64,000 nucleotides of DNA from Ketobacter sp. MCCC 1A13808 (GCF_009746715.1 NZ_VRKW01000002.1:310001-374000); one strand, 5' to 3'; counted from the first letter of the stretch, positions 27,909 to 36,110 are shown. Numbers and translations: made by a program. Notes: generated from the letters alone by a model not told the origin.

Positions 27909-29066
27909 ATGATGGAAACCAAAAATAATAAAAATGCGGGTAACAATATTAATAATATCATCCCAATCAAGTGGATAAGTTTCATTATTTTTATACTCAG
28001 CACCTGTCTAGCGCAGGCTTATGAACAGGAAACCTATCTGAATTTACAGGACGTTATCGAAGACCTGAACAGTGGTGGACACTCAGAGCTGGCAGAGATG
28101 TTTGCCAGCAAAGGGTTTCACCCCGATGGTATTAAACTGGGCGTTCCCTGCACTCCGACTGAAGGCAAACTGTATGTCAGCTCCTTGGCTACCGGTGCCG
28201 TACTGGAAATCGATCAGAATGGAACGGTACGCCCCTATGTCAACCCCAAACGCGGTGAAGCCTACGGTAATAGCTTTGATTCCCTGGGCAATATGTTCGT
28301 TTCAAGAATTGTGCGCTTCAAGAAAGCCGGTGGAATTGACGTAGTTCCGGTGAACTCCCCCATTCCTGCAGATGGCAAAGTCTGCTATGCCGTTCCCAAT
28401 GCAACAACGTCTGTGAATGACTTGGTTGTCACCAAAGATGGCCGAACGTTGTTTTTTGCAGATGATACCGGCGGCCGTATCTTTCGATGCAATGTTGAAA
28501 TCGACGATGTCAACGTCAGCTGTGATTGTCGACTCTGGTTAAAACACGCTTACACCGCCTCTATGGCAAACCTCTTCGGTGGTGTAGACGGACTGATTCT
28601 AGATGAAAGCGAACAAAACCTGTATTTCAACAACTTTCTAAAAGGAAAAATATACAAGGTAGCCATAAATCCCGATGGAACGCCTGCAACACCTCAAGTG
28701 GTGACAGCGGATCCTATATATGCGTTAGCGGATGGTATGAGTCGTGGCGGGGTTGATGGCACCGCAATCTATACCGCCACGTTTAAGCTTTCCGGTGGCT
28801 CGGCTATTACCAAAACCGATATGAACACTGGCCAAACCAATACAATTGTTGAAGATACCTCTTACCAATTTCTTAGCCCAGGAGCCGCACTTACGGTCGA
28901 CACGACGGGCCAATATGAAACCCTGTTCATCAGCGCGATGGACTTGCCGGGTTACCTGCTTAACTATCGGGTTGCCGGCAGCGATGGAGGACAAATAGTA
29001 AAAGTAAAGCTAGACACTAAGCCGCAAAGCCAAACCATCGGATCAACTTGCAATCAATCATTTTAA
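27909..29066 (+). CDS. Secreted SMP-30/gluconolactonase-like beta-propeller
   Basis: 385 residues. A polar Asn/Lys-rich N-terminus is followed by a hydrophobic segment (WISFIIFILSTCLAQA), a signal peptide or anchor. The rest is a beta-propeller: GKLYVSSLATGAVLEIDQNG, DSLGNMFVSRIVRF, VNDLVVTKDGRTLFFADDTGGRIFR and GGVDGLILDESEQNLYFNNF are the repeating strand/turn pattern of SMP-30/strictosidine-synthase-like proteins, which are often calcium-dependent lactonases or lactonase-like. Catalytic residues cannot be assigned by eye. It is first gene of unit 1 behind promoter copy 1, 27 bp before the epimerase gene. Confidence 0.75.
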   Translation: MMETKNNKNAGNNINNIIPIKWISFIIFILSTCLAQAYEQETYLNLQDVIEDLNSGGHSELAEMFASKGFHPDGIKLGVPCTPTEGKLYVSSLATGAVLEIDQNGTVRPYVNPKRGEAYGNSFDSLGNMFVSRIVRFKKAGGIDVVPVNSPIPADGKVCYAVPNATTSVNDLVVTKDGRTLFFADDTGGRIFRCNVEIDDVNVSCDCRLWLKHAYTASMANLFGGVDGLILDESEQNLYFNNFLKGKIYKVAINPDGTPATPQVVTADPIYALADGMSRGGVDGTAIYTATFKLSGGSAITKTDMNTGQTNTIVEDTSYQFLSPGAALTVDTTGQYETLFISAMDLPGYLLNYRVAGSDGGQIVKVKLDTKPQSQTIGSTCNQSF

Positions 29067-29093
29067 ATTCCCAACAAACTGCCGGAACAGAAA

Positions 29094-30158
29094 ATGCCAA
29101 CTCAAACCCGAAATCCGAAACCCGATGAGCAACCCGTATTGGTGACAGGTGCTAGTGGCTTTGTTGGAAGCCACACGGTACGGCTGTTGGTACAAGCAGG
29201 CAGAAAAGTCCGGGTATTCCTACGTAAGACGAGTAATACAGATTCTCTGCAAGGCCTGCCCGTTGAAACCTATTATGGTGATGCGCTGGATCCGGCCTCC
29301 CTACGCACCGCCATGTCAGGTTGCAGCAGTGTGTTTCATTGCGTGGTCGATCCGCGCTTTTATCTAACCGACCCTGCGCCATTATTTAACAACAATGTAC
29401 AGGGACTCGTAAACAGCATGGAGGCGGCACTGGCCTGTGATATAAAACGCTTTGTTTTCTGCAGCACAATGGGCACGTTAGGGAGAAATGCCAACGGCCC
29501 GGTCACAGAAGAGATACCGTTTAACTGGTATGACCAAGCACCGCCCTATATTCGTTCACGGCGTCAAGCCGAAGATAAATTTAATCAGTATTGCCGTGAA
29601 AAAGGCCTTCCCGGAGTCGCCTTATGCATTGCTAATACCTACGGCCCTGAAGATTATCAACCCACACCCCAAGGAAAAATGCTGTGGGAGGTAGCGAACG
29701 GAAAAATGAAGGTGCTGTGGAACGCTGCCCAACCAACAGTGGATATTCGCGACGCTGCGATGGCGATGCTATTAGCTGAAAAAAAAGGGCGCATAGGCGA
29801 ACGCTATATCATCGCCAATGAGTATGGCAGTTACGAAGAGCTTTTTGGCGCGGTAGCGGCTTTAGGCGGCCAAAAGGAGCCCACCATTCTTCCGCTTTGG
29901 CTGGCAAAGTCCAGTGCCTGGACTGGGGAGCACCTCCTGAAATTGTTACGTCGAACTGATTATTTAGTTCGAAGTGATGCCGTATTCCTATCTGTGGCTT
30001 TCGCAAGACTCGATAGCAGCAAGGCGAAAAAGGAGCTGCTGTGGCAACCCAGGCCGTGGCTGGAAACGGTGAGGGATTCGATCAATTGGTTTGCTTCCCG
30101 AAACAATACCCACCCGATCGAGATGCCCCCTATTTTTGGACATAAAAAACGTGAATAA
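29094..30158 (+). CDS. NAD-dependent epimerase/3-beta-HSD-like extended SDR
   Basis: 354-residue Rossmann-fold oxidoreductase. Nucleotide-binding motif LVTGASGFVGSH near residue 18, GDALDPASL, and FCSTMGTLG with the active-site Ser region. The catalytic Tyr motif, usually YxxxK (often YxRSK), reads YIRSR here, so the lysine that lowers the Tyr pKa is an arginine. CIANTYGPEDYQPTPQG matches the substrate-loop region. The closest families are 3-beta-HSD/isomerase and HpnA-like dehydrogenases, so a sterol, terpenoid or sugar-like alcohol is possible. It is in unit 1 with the secreted propeller. Activity is uncertain given the substitution. Confidence 0.85.
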   Translation: MPTQTRNPKPDEQPVLVTGASGFVGSHTVRLLVQAGRKVRVFLRKTSNTDSLQGLPVETYYGDALDPASLRTAMSGCSSVFHCVVDPRFYLTDPAPLFNNNVQGLVNSMEAALACDIKRFVFCSTMGTLGRNANGPVTEEIPFNWYDQAPPYIRSRRQAEDKFNQYCREKGLPGVALCIANTYGPEDYQPTPQGKMLWEVANGKMKVLWNAAQPTVDIRDAAMAMLLAEKKGRIGERYIIANEYGSYEELFGAVAALGGQKEPTILPLWLAKSSAWTGEHLLKLLRRTDYLVRSDAVFLSVAFARLDSSKAKKELLWQPRPWLETVRDSINWFASRNNTHPIEMPPIFGHKKRE

Positions 30159-30205
30159 TTTTTGCCACGCGCTTCTGTTGTCACGGTTTGACGGTGGCCG
30201 GTCAG

Positions 30206-30277
30206 CGAATAATAACGGCCTGAAATCGATATTATTTGGAGGTTACACCTTCATGGAATTTTGACAAAGTAACTACC
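30206..30277 (+). promoter_or_regulatory. Duplicated promoter/operator element, copy 2
   Basis: Block A (30206-30231) begins CGAATAATAACGGCC and ends CGATA; block B (30258-30277) is ATTTTGACAAAGTAACTACC with TTGACA at 30261-30266. Block order and the 26-bp spacing are the same as in copy 1. It lies in the 206-bp gap before the alkylsulfatase-like gene; TTGACA is about 99 bp from its GTG, against about 107 bp from TTGACA to the ATG for copy 1. This defines a second transcription unit under the same regulator. Confidence 0.8.
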
Positions 30278-30364
30278 TGTTATTGAGAAATTCAAAGTGC
30301 TCCGTTTTATAACAATAAAGACCGCGCAGCCATATTAAAATATTTAAAGGAGAACCACCCGACA

Positions 30365-31612
30365 GTGAATGCTTCCTATGAATTGCCACCGGTAGCTGCC
30401 CTTGTTACAGCAGGGCTCTCGCAAACCGAAGCTGAACCGGTTACCGACTCTATTTTTAGAATAAGAGATATCGCCAATCTTTATTTAGTGAAGACGGACG
30501 ACGGGGACGTTCTTATCAACTCCGGATTAATGGATAACGTCGCCAGCAATCTGGCCAAGTTGCGCCCTCATCGAAGCGGCCCGTTGCGAAAAATTATTAT
30601 CACCCAAGCCCATCCAGATCACTTTGGTGGCGTACCGGAACTGCGCGAACCAGAGACCGAGATTATAACTGAGCGACGCTTTTCCGAAACCTGTCTTTTT
30701 TTTAATGATCTGGCGCCTTACCTCAAGCGTCGCATGCTGAAGCTTTGGGGCATGACCTTTGACAGGCCGGACGATGCTCCAGAAGTTCCCGAAATTGTAT
30801 CCGATATCACAGTGGATGGTCAGTTCAGTTTCAGTCAGGGCAATCGCCAGTTCGAAGTCATTTCAACACCTGGAGGCGAAACACTTTGTTCACTGACGGT
30901 GTGGTTGCCTGAGGAACGTATCGTCTTTGTCGGTAATCTCTTTGGTCCGCTACTTTCGTCCATGCCCTTTCTGACAACCATTCGGGGTGAAAAACCGCGC
31001 TTGGTAAAACCCTATCTGGATGCGCTTGATCGCGTTCGAAAACTAGGCGCTGAAATTCTGATTGCCGGTCATAGTGAACCGGTAAGAGGTATAGACAACG
31101 TTCGGGCAGTACTCGATAAAATGTATTCTGCCGTATCCTATGTCAGAAACGAAACACTGAACGGCATGAACGACGGAAAAGATGTCCACACACTGATGCG
31201 CGAAATAAAACTGCCTCCGGAAATTCGCATCGATGAATATCACGGTACTGTGGCCTGGGCAGTACGGGCTATTTGGGAAGAAAGTTCTGGCTGGTTCCAT
31301 TACGACTCAACCACGTCGCTTTATGGCGTTCCCCGCTCGAGCATTGATGAAGACCTGGTGGAGCTTGCAGGGGGCGCTGACGCACTAGCACAGAGAGCAG
31401 AAGAAAAGCTATCGGATGAACGGCCATTGGAAGCGATGCACTTACTCGACATCGCTTTAGGGGCCACACCTTCAAACAGCGCAGCGCTTGCAGTAAAAAA
31501 GCAAGTGCTGGAACAACTCTTGATTCAAGCAGCCAACATCAACGTCAGTGAAGTAATGTGGCTGAGATCGGAACTAATGTTAACCGAGCTCGCACAGGCT
31601 CAGCAGGAATAG
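30365..31612 (+). CDS. Alkylsulfatase-like metallo-beta-lactamase-fold hydrolase
   Basis: 415 residues; GTG start preceded by AAAGGAG (30346-30352). N-terminal MBL fold, then a helical region resembling the dimerisation domain of SdsA1-type alkylsulfatases: GWFHYDSTTSLYGVP, EKLSDERPLEAMHLLDIALG. Metal site: the canonical HxHxDH reads Q81-A-H83-P-D85-H86, so the first His is Gln. TPGGE (E172) matches the Glu ligand of SdsA1-type enzymes and AGHSEPVRG (H236) the last His, while the Glu of the AEN motif is replaced in FVGNLFG. It therefore looks like an SdsA1 relative with an altered binuclear site. No signal peptide, so probably cytoplasmic. It shares an operon with a sulfotransferase. Confidence 0.75.
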   Translation: MNASYELPPVAALVTAGLSQTEAEPVTDSIFRIRDIANLYLVKTDDGDVLINSGLMDNVASNLAKLRPHRSGPLRKIIITQAHPDHFGGVPELREPETEIITERRFSETCLFFNDLAPYLKRRMLKLWGMTFDRPDDAPEVPEIVSDITVDGQFSFSQGNRQFEVISTPGGETLCSLTVWLPEERIVFVGNLFGPLLSSMPFLTTIRGEKPRLVKPYLDALDRVRKLGAEILIAGHSEPVRGIDNVRAVLDKMYSAVSYVRNETLNGMNDGKDVHTLMREIKLPPEIRIDEYHGTVAWAVRAIWEESSGWFHYDSTTSLYGVPRSSIDEDLVELAGGADALAQRAEEKLSDERPLEAMHLLDIALGATPSNSAALAVKKQVLEQLLIQAANINVSEVMWLRSELMLTELAQAQQE

Positions 31613-31614
31613 CC

Positions 31615-32100
31615 ATGAAATTATCCAATCATTACCAAAATGCCTACGTGACTCATGATATTGAAAAAGCAATATCGATGTTGGAGATCAAGTACGGTTT
31701 CGAAGGAATCAGTCCAGGAGAAATAGAACTGGACGTTGTCACACCCAGCGGCAATAGAAAATTGCACATGCAACTGGCGTTTTGCTGGATCGACTCAATG
31801 CAATTTGAGCTGATACAACCAATATCCGGTTGCGTTGAACATTATCTAAGTTCACTGCCTTCAGATGAAACTGACTTCTCTCTACGTTTCAACCACGTGG
31901 CTATGCGCCGTGATGACATGGATGCCATGCGAAATGAAATCAAAGAACTTGATCTCCCGGTTTTATTTGAAGGAAACCTAAACGGGCTGTGCTTCATTTA
32001 CGTGGATGCGAGAAAAAGTCTGGGTCATATCCTCGAATATGTATGTACCACACCGGAAATCTGGAATCTTTTGGGCTGGCCAGCTGGAAAGCAAATATAA
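31615..32100 (+). CDS. VOC/glyoxalase-fold protein
   Basis: 161 residues from the ATG at 31615, 2 bp after the previous stop and preceded by AGGAA; the frame is open back to 31558, but that would overlap the hydrolase. Two beta-alpha-beta-beta-beta modules: NAYVTHDIEKAISMLEIKYGF, MQFELIQP, then FNHVAMRRDDMDAMRNEI and LGHILEYV. Metal-ligand positions would be FEL, NHV and LEY; the first-strand His is replaced (YQNAYV). Members include isomerases, dioxygenases and lactonase-like enzymes. Substrate unknown; probably acts on the same metabolite as its neighbours. Confidence 0.75.
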   Translation: MKLSNHYQNAYVTHDIEKAISMLEIKYGFEGISPGEIELDVVTPSGNRKLHMQLAFCWIDSMQFELIQPISGCVEHYLSSLPSDETDFSLRFNHVAMRRDDMDAMRNEIKELDLPVLFEGNLNGLCFIYVDARKSLGHILEYVCTTPEIWNLLGWPAGKQI

Positions 32101-32120
32101 CGTAACGAAATAGGTAGATT

Positions 32121-33272
32121 ATGAATAATAAGCTGGTAGCAGATAAGCTGATTGCGCAGGCACAACAGGAAACCAAACTTCAAGACTTTGATTCGGATAG
32201 CTATCGAGAGGGCTTGGAAATATTAATAACGGACCTGAATATTGAGGCTCCAGGCTCTTTTTTCTTTGAACGTAACCGTACCGATATAGTTGATTCATTA
32301 GCAACTCGCCTGCGCGTTAATAATTACTTAACTAAACGATCCGAGTTGCTTGAGCGCCCCGTAGCAAAGCCAATCTTTGTCTTCGGTGTGCCTCGCACCG
32401 GCACCACATTGCTCAGCAATCTGTTGGCAGCCGATCCTGCACATCGCTCCCCCTTAACTTGGGAAATCGAAGATCCGGTTCCGCCACCCTCCACAGAAAC
32501 TCTTTACACTGACCCGCGAGCACTGAGCCGTCTAGAAGAAGAACGTAAATTCCTGGAAAGCGTTCCGCAGGCAGGGAAATATTATCGCATGTCCGCGACC
32601 TACCCCTATGAATGCAGCTTTTTTATGCGCCACGATTTTAAGGCCTTGTTTTGGGAAGGCCGAGGCAAGTTGCCCAACTATCGTGATTGGCTGTATAACA
32701 CTGATATGACGGCGACCTATCAATACCATAAACGCTTCTTGCAGTTGTTACAGGCTGACGCACCTGGCATTTGGAATCTCAAAATGCCATCCCATGGATT
32801 GTGGCTGCGCACATTACTGGAAGTCTATCCGGATGCTCGCTTGATCTGGACGCACAGAGATCCCCTCGCTGCCACTGGATCCTATTGCAGTCTTATGTCG
32901 CTATCTCACTTCGCTTCCACTGATAAAATTCACTCCGAATGGATAGCAGAGAATTACTCCTGGCAATGCGCAGAACATGCAAATCGAATTATGGATGCAC
33001 GGGAAGCCCTGGGGCACCATAGAATTATCGATGTACATTATGGGGAATTAATGCGTGATCCAATTCCAACCATGCGCAATCTGTATAAGCAGCTCAATCA
33101 AGACTTCTCCACCGGGGCGGAAAACGGAATGCAATCTTGGTTATCCGATAATCCACAAGACAAGTTCGGGCGTCATGAGTACAAACTGGATCAGTTCGAC
33201 CTAAAAGAAGCCAACGTTTACAGTATGTTTGAACGCTATTTGTCTGCATACGACGTAGAGACCGAAGTGTAA
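32121..33272 (+). CDS. PAPS-dependent sulfotransferase family protein (Sulfotransfer_3 type)
   Basis: 383 residues. The 5'-phosphosulfate-binding loop is FGVPRTGTTLLSNLLA near residue 93, and the 3'-phosphate motif is THRDPLAATGSYCSL near 250. Between them lie GKYYRMSATYPYECSFFM and WNLKMPSHGLW, a family block in bacterial Sulfotransfer_3 proteins. It would transfer sulfate from PAPS to a hydroxyl group of a small molecule, lipid or sterol-like acceptor. No signal peptide, so cytosolic. It sits 20 bp after the VOC gene and two genes after an alkylsulfatase-like hydrolase, giving an apparent sulfate add/remove pair. Acceptor unknown. Confidence 0.88.
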   Translation: MNNKLVADKLIAQAQQETKLQDFDSDSYREGLEILITDLNIEAPGSFFFERNRTDIVDSLATRLRVNNYLTKRSELLERPVAKPIFVFGVPRTGTTLLSNLLAADPAHRSPLTWEIEDPVPPPSTETLYTDPRALSRLEEERKFLESVPQAGKYYRMSATYPYECSFFMRHDFKALFWEGRGKLPNYRDWLYNTDMTATYQYHKRFLQLLQADAPGIWNLKMPSHGLWLRTLLEVYPDARLIWTHRDPLAATGSYCSLMSLSHFASTDKIHSEWIAENYSWQCAEHANRIMDAREALGHHRIIDVHYGELMRDPIPTMRNLYKQLNQDFSTGAENGMQSWLSDNPQDKFGRHEYKLDQFDLKEANVYSMFERYLSAYDVETEV

Positions 33273-33302
33273 ACACAGACATATTCAATTTGAGGTAGGA
33301 CG

Positions 33303-34061
33303 ATGACAATATCGGTTGAACTTAGCGGTAGACGAATTTTAGTGACGGGTGCTTCGAGCGGACTGGGAGCTGAAATATGCCGTTCGCTTGTGCGTCACGG
33401 ATCTCAGGTTGCCATGATAGCCCGGCGCAAAGATAGACTGGAAGAGCTTCAAACAGAGTTAGGCGAGATGGCGGTAGCCATACCCTGCGATGTTACTGAC
33501 TTTCTGCTATTACAGGCTGCTGTCGCAGAAGCGACCGATAGAATGGGCGGCCTGGACAGCATTGTCGCCGTGGCCGGCAGAGCGATGGTGGGATCAATCG
33601 AAACCGGTGAGCCCGAGCGTTGGCGGGATCTGATGACGCTAAATATCATCGCGCCGCTGGCAACTGTACGTTACGCAGCTGAACATCTAACTGATAATGG
33701 CCGTAGAGATGTGATATTGGTTGGCTCCACCGGCGCCATAACTCCGATTCCGGGTGTCGGTATTTATGGCGCAAGTAAGCGGGGGTTACGTGCCGCCTGC
33801 GACACTCTTCGCCTGGAATTAGCGCCGAAAGGTATAAATGTAAGTTTTATAATGCCCGGCATGTTTGAAACCGAAGGTCTTGTTGGCGCGGTTGAGTTTG
33901 ATGGTGCCATGCCACCCTCGGAGATACCGATGTTTACTTCAAACGGATGTCCTGCGCCGCCTCAAACCCTCGCTGATACCACCGCGTTTATGATGGGATT
34001 ACCAGAGGGCGTTTGCATTAATGAGTTGGTAATACGGCCAACCGGACAACTGAACCCCTAA
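33303..34061 (+). CDS. Classical short-chain dehydrogenase/reductase
   Basis: 252 residues. Cofactor motif TGASSGLGAEI near the N-terminus, downstream basic residues ARRKDRLEEL suggesting NADP(H) preference, NAG-like VAVAGRAMVG (the usual NNAG Asn is replaced), catalytic Ser in LVGSTGAI and YGASK (YxxxK intact). C-terminal FIMPGMFETEGL is the substrate/cofactor loop. SD GAGGTAGGA sits just before the ATG. Likely oxidises or reduces a hydroxyl on the operon's substrate. Confidence 0.9.
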   Translation: MTISVELSGRRILVTGASSGLGAEICRSLVRHGSQVAMIARRKDRLEELQTELGEMAVAIPCDVTDFLLLQAAVAEATDRMGGLDSIVAVAGRAMVGSIETGEPERWRDLMTLNIIAPLATVRYAAEHLTDNGRRDVILVGSTGAITPIPGVGIYGASKRGLRAACDTLRLELAPKGINVSFIMPGMFETEGLVGAVEFDGAMPPSEIPMFTSNGCPAPPQTLADTTAFMMGLPEGVCINELVIRPTGQLNP

Positions 34062-34110
34062 AACGAAAAAAATTATCAAAAACTTGAATCAAGTCTGAGG
34101 AGAAAGCTTT

Positions 34111-34323
34111 ATGGCGTTTAATGCAGAAAATAAACTGGGTGAATTGGTCGATAACGAAGCCGCCTACGCAGTGCTCTTGAAGCATTGGCCTAAATTAGGA
34201 ACGGCGGGCCCCATGTTAAATATGGGCCGAGGGATGTCACTCAAGCAAATAGCAGGTTTTCCCCAAGCAGAGCTGTCTGCAGATACCTTGCAGGCCATCG
34301 TTTCCGATTTGGAAAATCTCTAA
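34111..34323 (+). CDS. 70-residue conserved small protein, unknown function
   Basis: Helical 70-residue protein with AGGAGAAAG upstream of the ATG. The pattern LGELVDNEAAYAVLLKHWPKL, then MLNMGRGMSLKQIAGFPQAEL and a final DLENL, resembles from memory a short C-terminal module of some secreted hydrolases (LLDNPAAKAVLEKHLPG..GMTLRQI..), here as a separate protein. No signal peptide, catalytic motif or membrane segment. It lies 49 bp after the SDR and 12 bp before coq4. It could be a partner or carrier-like scaffold for an operon enzyme, but that is a guess. Confidence 0.65.
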   Translation: MAFNAENKLGELVDNEAAYAVLLKHWPKLGTAGPMLNMGRGMSLKQIAGFPQAELSADTLQAIVSDLENL

Positions 34324-34335
34324 GGAAATGGCAGC

Positions 34336-35034
34336 ATGACGTCAATTGAAAGCGTTCTGCCTGGCGGTGCGCTATACCTGCCAGAGCGCGCGGGATGGCT
34401 CAGGCGGTTACGGGTGGGTATAAGAGCTTTGCGGGTGCTGACCCGAAATCCGGATGATTGTTTTGCAGCACCCGCATTTCACTTGAGCATGGATCGTGAA
34501 ACCTGGGAAAAGGTTGCGGAAAAACTGCGAGACACTACGGAAGGACGATTGCTTCTTCGTGAGCGCCCCAGCTTACAGGCCAAAGACCTGGATCTTTGCG
34601 CGTTGCGTATGCTGCCTCCGGACAGCCTTGGAAATACACTGGTTCGGTATTACGATGACAATGGCATTGAACCTTTTAAAAGCCTTTATCCGGTAAATAA
34701 CGATGTGGAATATCTTGCAACTCGTTATAGAGAGATTCACGATATTGCACATATCGTCTCTGGCTATAAACCAGATGAAATTGGTGAACTGGAGCTGCAA
34801 GCCTTTATCTTGGGAAATCTCGGGTTGCGTCAAAGTGTGCTTGCCATAGTCGGCACAGCACTGTTTCCACCTTCTCAGTTCCCACCTTTACGCGCTTACG
34901 CTCGCAGGCTGATGGCTGCGTTCAGACGCGGGCAAGCAAGCGGTGATATTGCAATTGAGCCGCGATATGAACACTTTTGGGATCACACCCTGGAGGATCT
35001 CAGGCAACAATTAAGAATCGCAGCTTCAAAGTGA
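34336..35034 (+). CDS. Coq4-like protein
   Basis: 232 residues. The diagnostic Coq4 metal motif HDxxH plus Glu is present: REIHDIAHIVSGYKPDEIGE near residue 137, followed by LELQAFILGNLG. Coq4 acts in ubiquinone synthesis (recently linked to oxidative decarboxylation at ring C1) and binds an isoprenoid quinone-like lipid. Here it is not near ubi genes but ends an operon of sulfotransferase, SDR and alkylsulfatase-like enzymes, so it may act on a different prenylated or sterol-like lipid. The start is the ATG 12 bp after the small protein. Confidence 0.88.
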   Translation: MTSIESVLPGGALYLPERAGWLRRLRVGIRALRVLTRNPDDCFAAPAFHLSMDRETWEKVAEKLRDTTEGRLLLRERPSLQAKDLDLCALRMLPPDSLGNTLVRYYDDNGIEPFKSLYPVNNDVEYLATRYREIHDIAHIVSGYKPDEIGELELQAFILGNLGLRQSVLAIVGTALFPPSQFPPLRAYARRLMAAFRRGQASGDIAIEPRYEHFWDHTLEDLRQQLRIAASK

Positions 35035-35048
35035 ATCGATCCCAACTG

Positions 35049-35082
35049 TCCAAGGAGGATCTTGGTCCAAGGACAATCTTGG
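35049..35082 (+). repeat. Tandem 17-bp repeat, each unit a small hairpin
   Basis: Two adjacent copies, TCCAAGGAGGATCTTGG (35049-35065) and TCCAAGGACAATCTTGG (35066-35082), differing at two positions. Each has arms CCAAG/CTTGG. It starts 14 bp after the coq4-like stop, at the end of the operon, with no T run. Could be a binding site, a weak 3' RNA structure or chance duplication. Confidence 0.6.
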
Positions 35083-35303
35083 TCGGGAGGAAATTCTGCC
35101 TAACATTGCTAAACTCAAGTGTGAGAGAAATATTCGCCGGGTATTTGCCGCAGACAATTGCGTTGTCCGTGGCATTGTTTCTTTCGGTGACGTTCTGGCG
35201 CAGCTAACTGATTTTAAAAGCTAACCCGAATAGTCCGAAACTTATATGCCTACATCGTATCGAAGGAAGCGTTACTTTACTCTACTCATGCAAGGAGCCC
35301 CCC

Positions 35304-35690
35304 ATGTTAACGGTTACTCAGAATGGTCCGAACCGGATAGATCTTGAACTCAGTGGCAAGCTGAATAAAGCAACAATGAAAATTGCCCTGGACGAGATCA
35401 TCACTAAATCCGAAGGCATTCAACACGGTAAAATGCTGTACCGCATTCACGATCTTAATTTACCCACCCTGGGCGCTTTGGGAGTTGAGATTGCCCGCCT
35501 TCCCACTTTATTCAAAACTATCAAAGGCTTTGACCGGGTCGCTGTCATTACGGATAAAAAATGGTTACGAAAAGCGAGCGAGTTCGAAGGCGCGCTAATT
35601 CCTGGCCTGGATATAAAAGCGTTTGCAGCAGAAGGCGAAACCGATGCAGAAGCCTGGTTGCTTTCAGAAAGCGCTGTGGCTAAACACTAA
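35304..35690 (+). CDS. SpoIIAA-like (STAS-related) protein
   Basis: 128 residues with the STAS/SpoIIAA-like pattern of the DUF3478/PF11964 group: NRIDLELSGKLNKATMKIALDEII, YRIHDL, then FDRVAVITDKKWLRKASEF and DIKAFAAEGETDAEAWLL. These are common, poorly characterised proteins related to anti-anti-sigma domains, and some bind lipids. SD AAGGAG precedes the ATG. It stands about 270 bp from the coq4-like gene, so it is probably a separate unit. Function unknown. Confidence 0.85.
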   Translation: MLTVTQNGPNRIDLELSGKLNKATMKIALDEIITKSEGIQHGKMLYRIHDLNLPTLGALGVEIARLPTLFKTIKGFDRVAVITDKKWLRKASEFEGALIPGLDIKAFAAEGETDAEAWLLSESAVAKH

Positions 35691-36110
35691 CCTACTGCAG
35701 CACTCGATCTATGGTGCGTCCGCCAGCACCGTACTAACGTAAAGCAGAAGCGGACGACGCCAGCCTGACCCCGGCTGTCCTGCAAGACGCGCTAACAAAT
35801 AACGTCTTCGCTATTCCTTTCACAGCTTGGCCAATTTTTCCCGCCTGATTTAAGAAAATTGATTCCGTATTATTCAACGGGTCACCCTAGGTCATTGACT
35901 GGCCGCGCATTTGTCCACCATCCCATTGCCTTATGACCAATAATTACCGCTTCTACGGCCAAAGTTACTTACTGAAATATACACTTCGTAGACGCCAGAA
36001 AATGAATGTTTATTATTTTATTCGCCCCAAGTATCGCTCTGGTTGATCGGCAGGAAAACGATCAATTTTAAGAGCGGGATGGAATAACGTTAATAAGAAG
36101 GAAACGTAAA
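35691..36110. other. 420-bp intergenic region with regulatory-looking sequence
   Basis: No ORF supported. About 100 bp before the hydrolase gene it contains AATGAATGTTTATTATTT (36001-36018) followed by GTATCGCTCT (36031-36040). A closely similar pair occurs downstream of the same gene at 37127-37160. The region probably holds the promoter of the 36111 gene. Confidence 0.5.

Noticed and set aside
34977-35207. 76-codon ORF overlapping the end of the coq4-like gene
   Set aside because: Overlaps a well-supported gene in another frame, and its unique part covers the tandem repeat.
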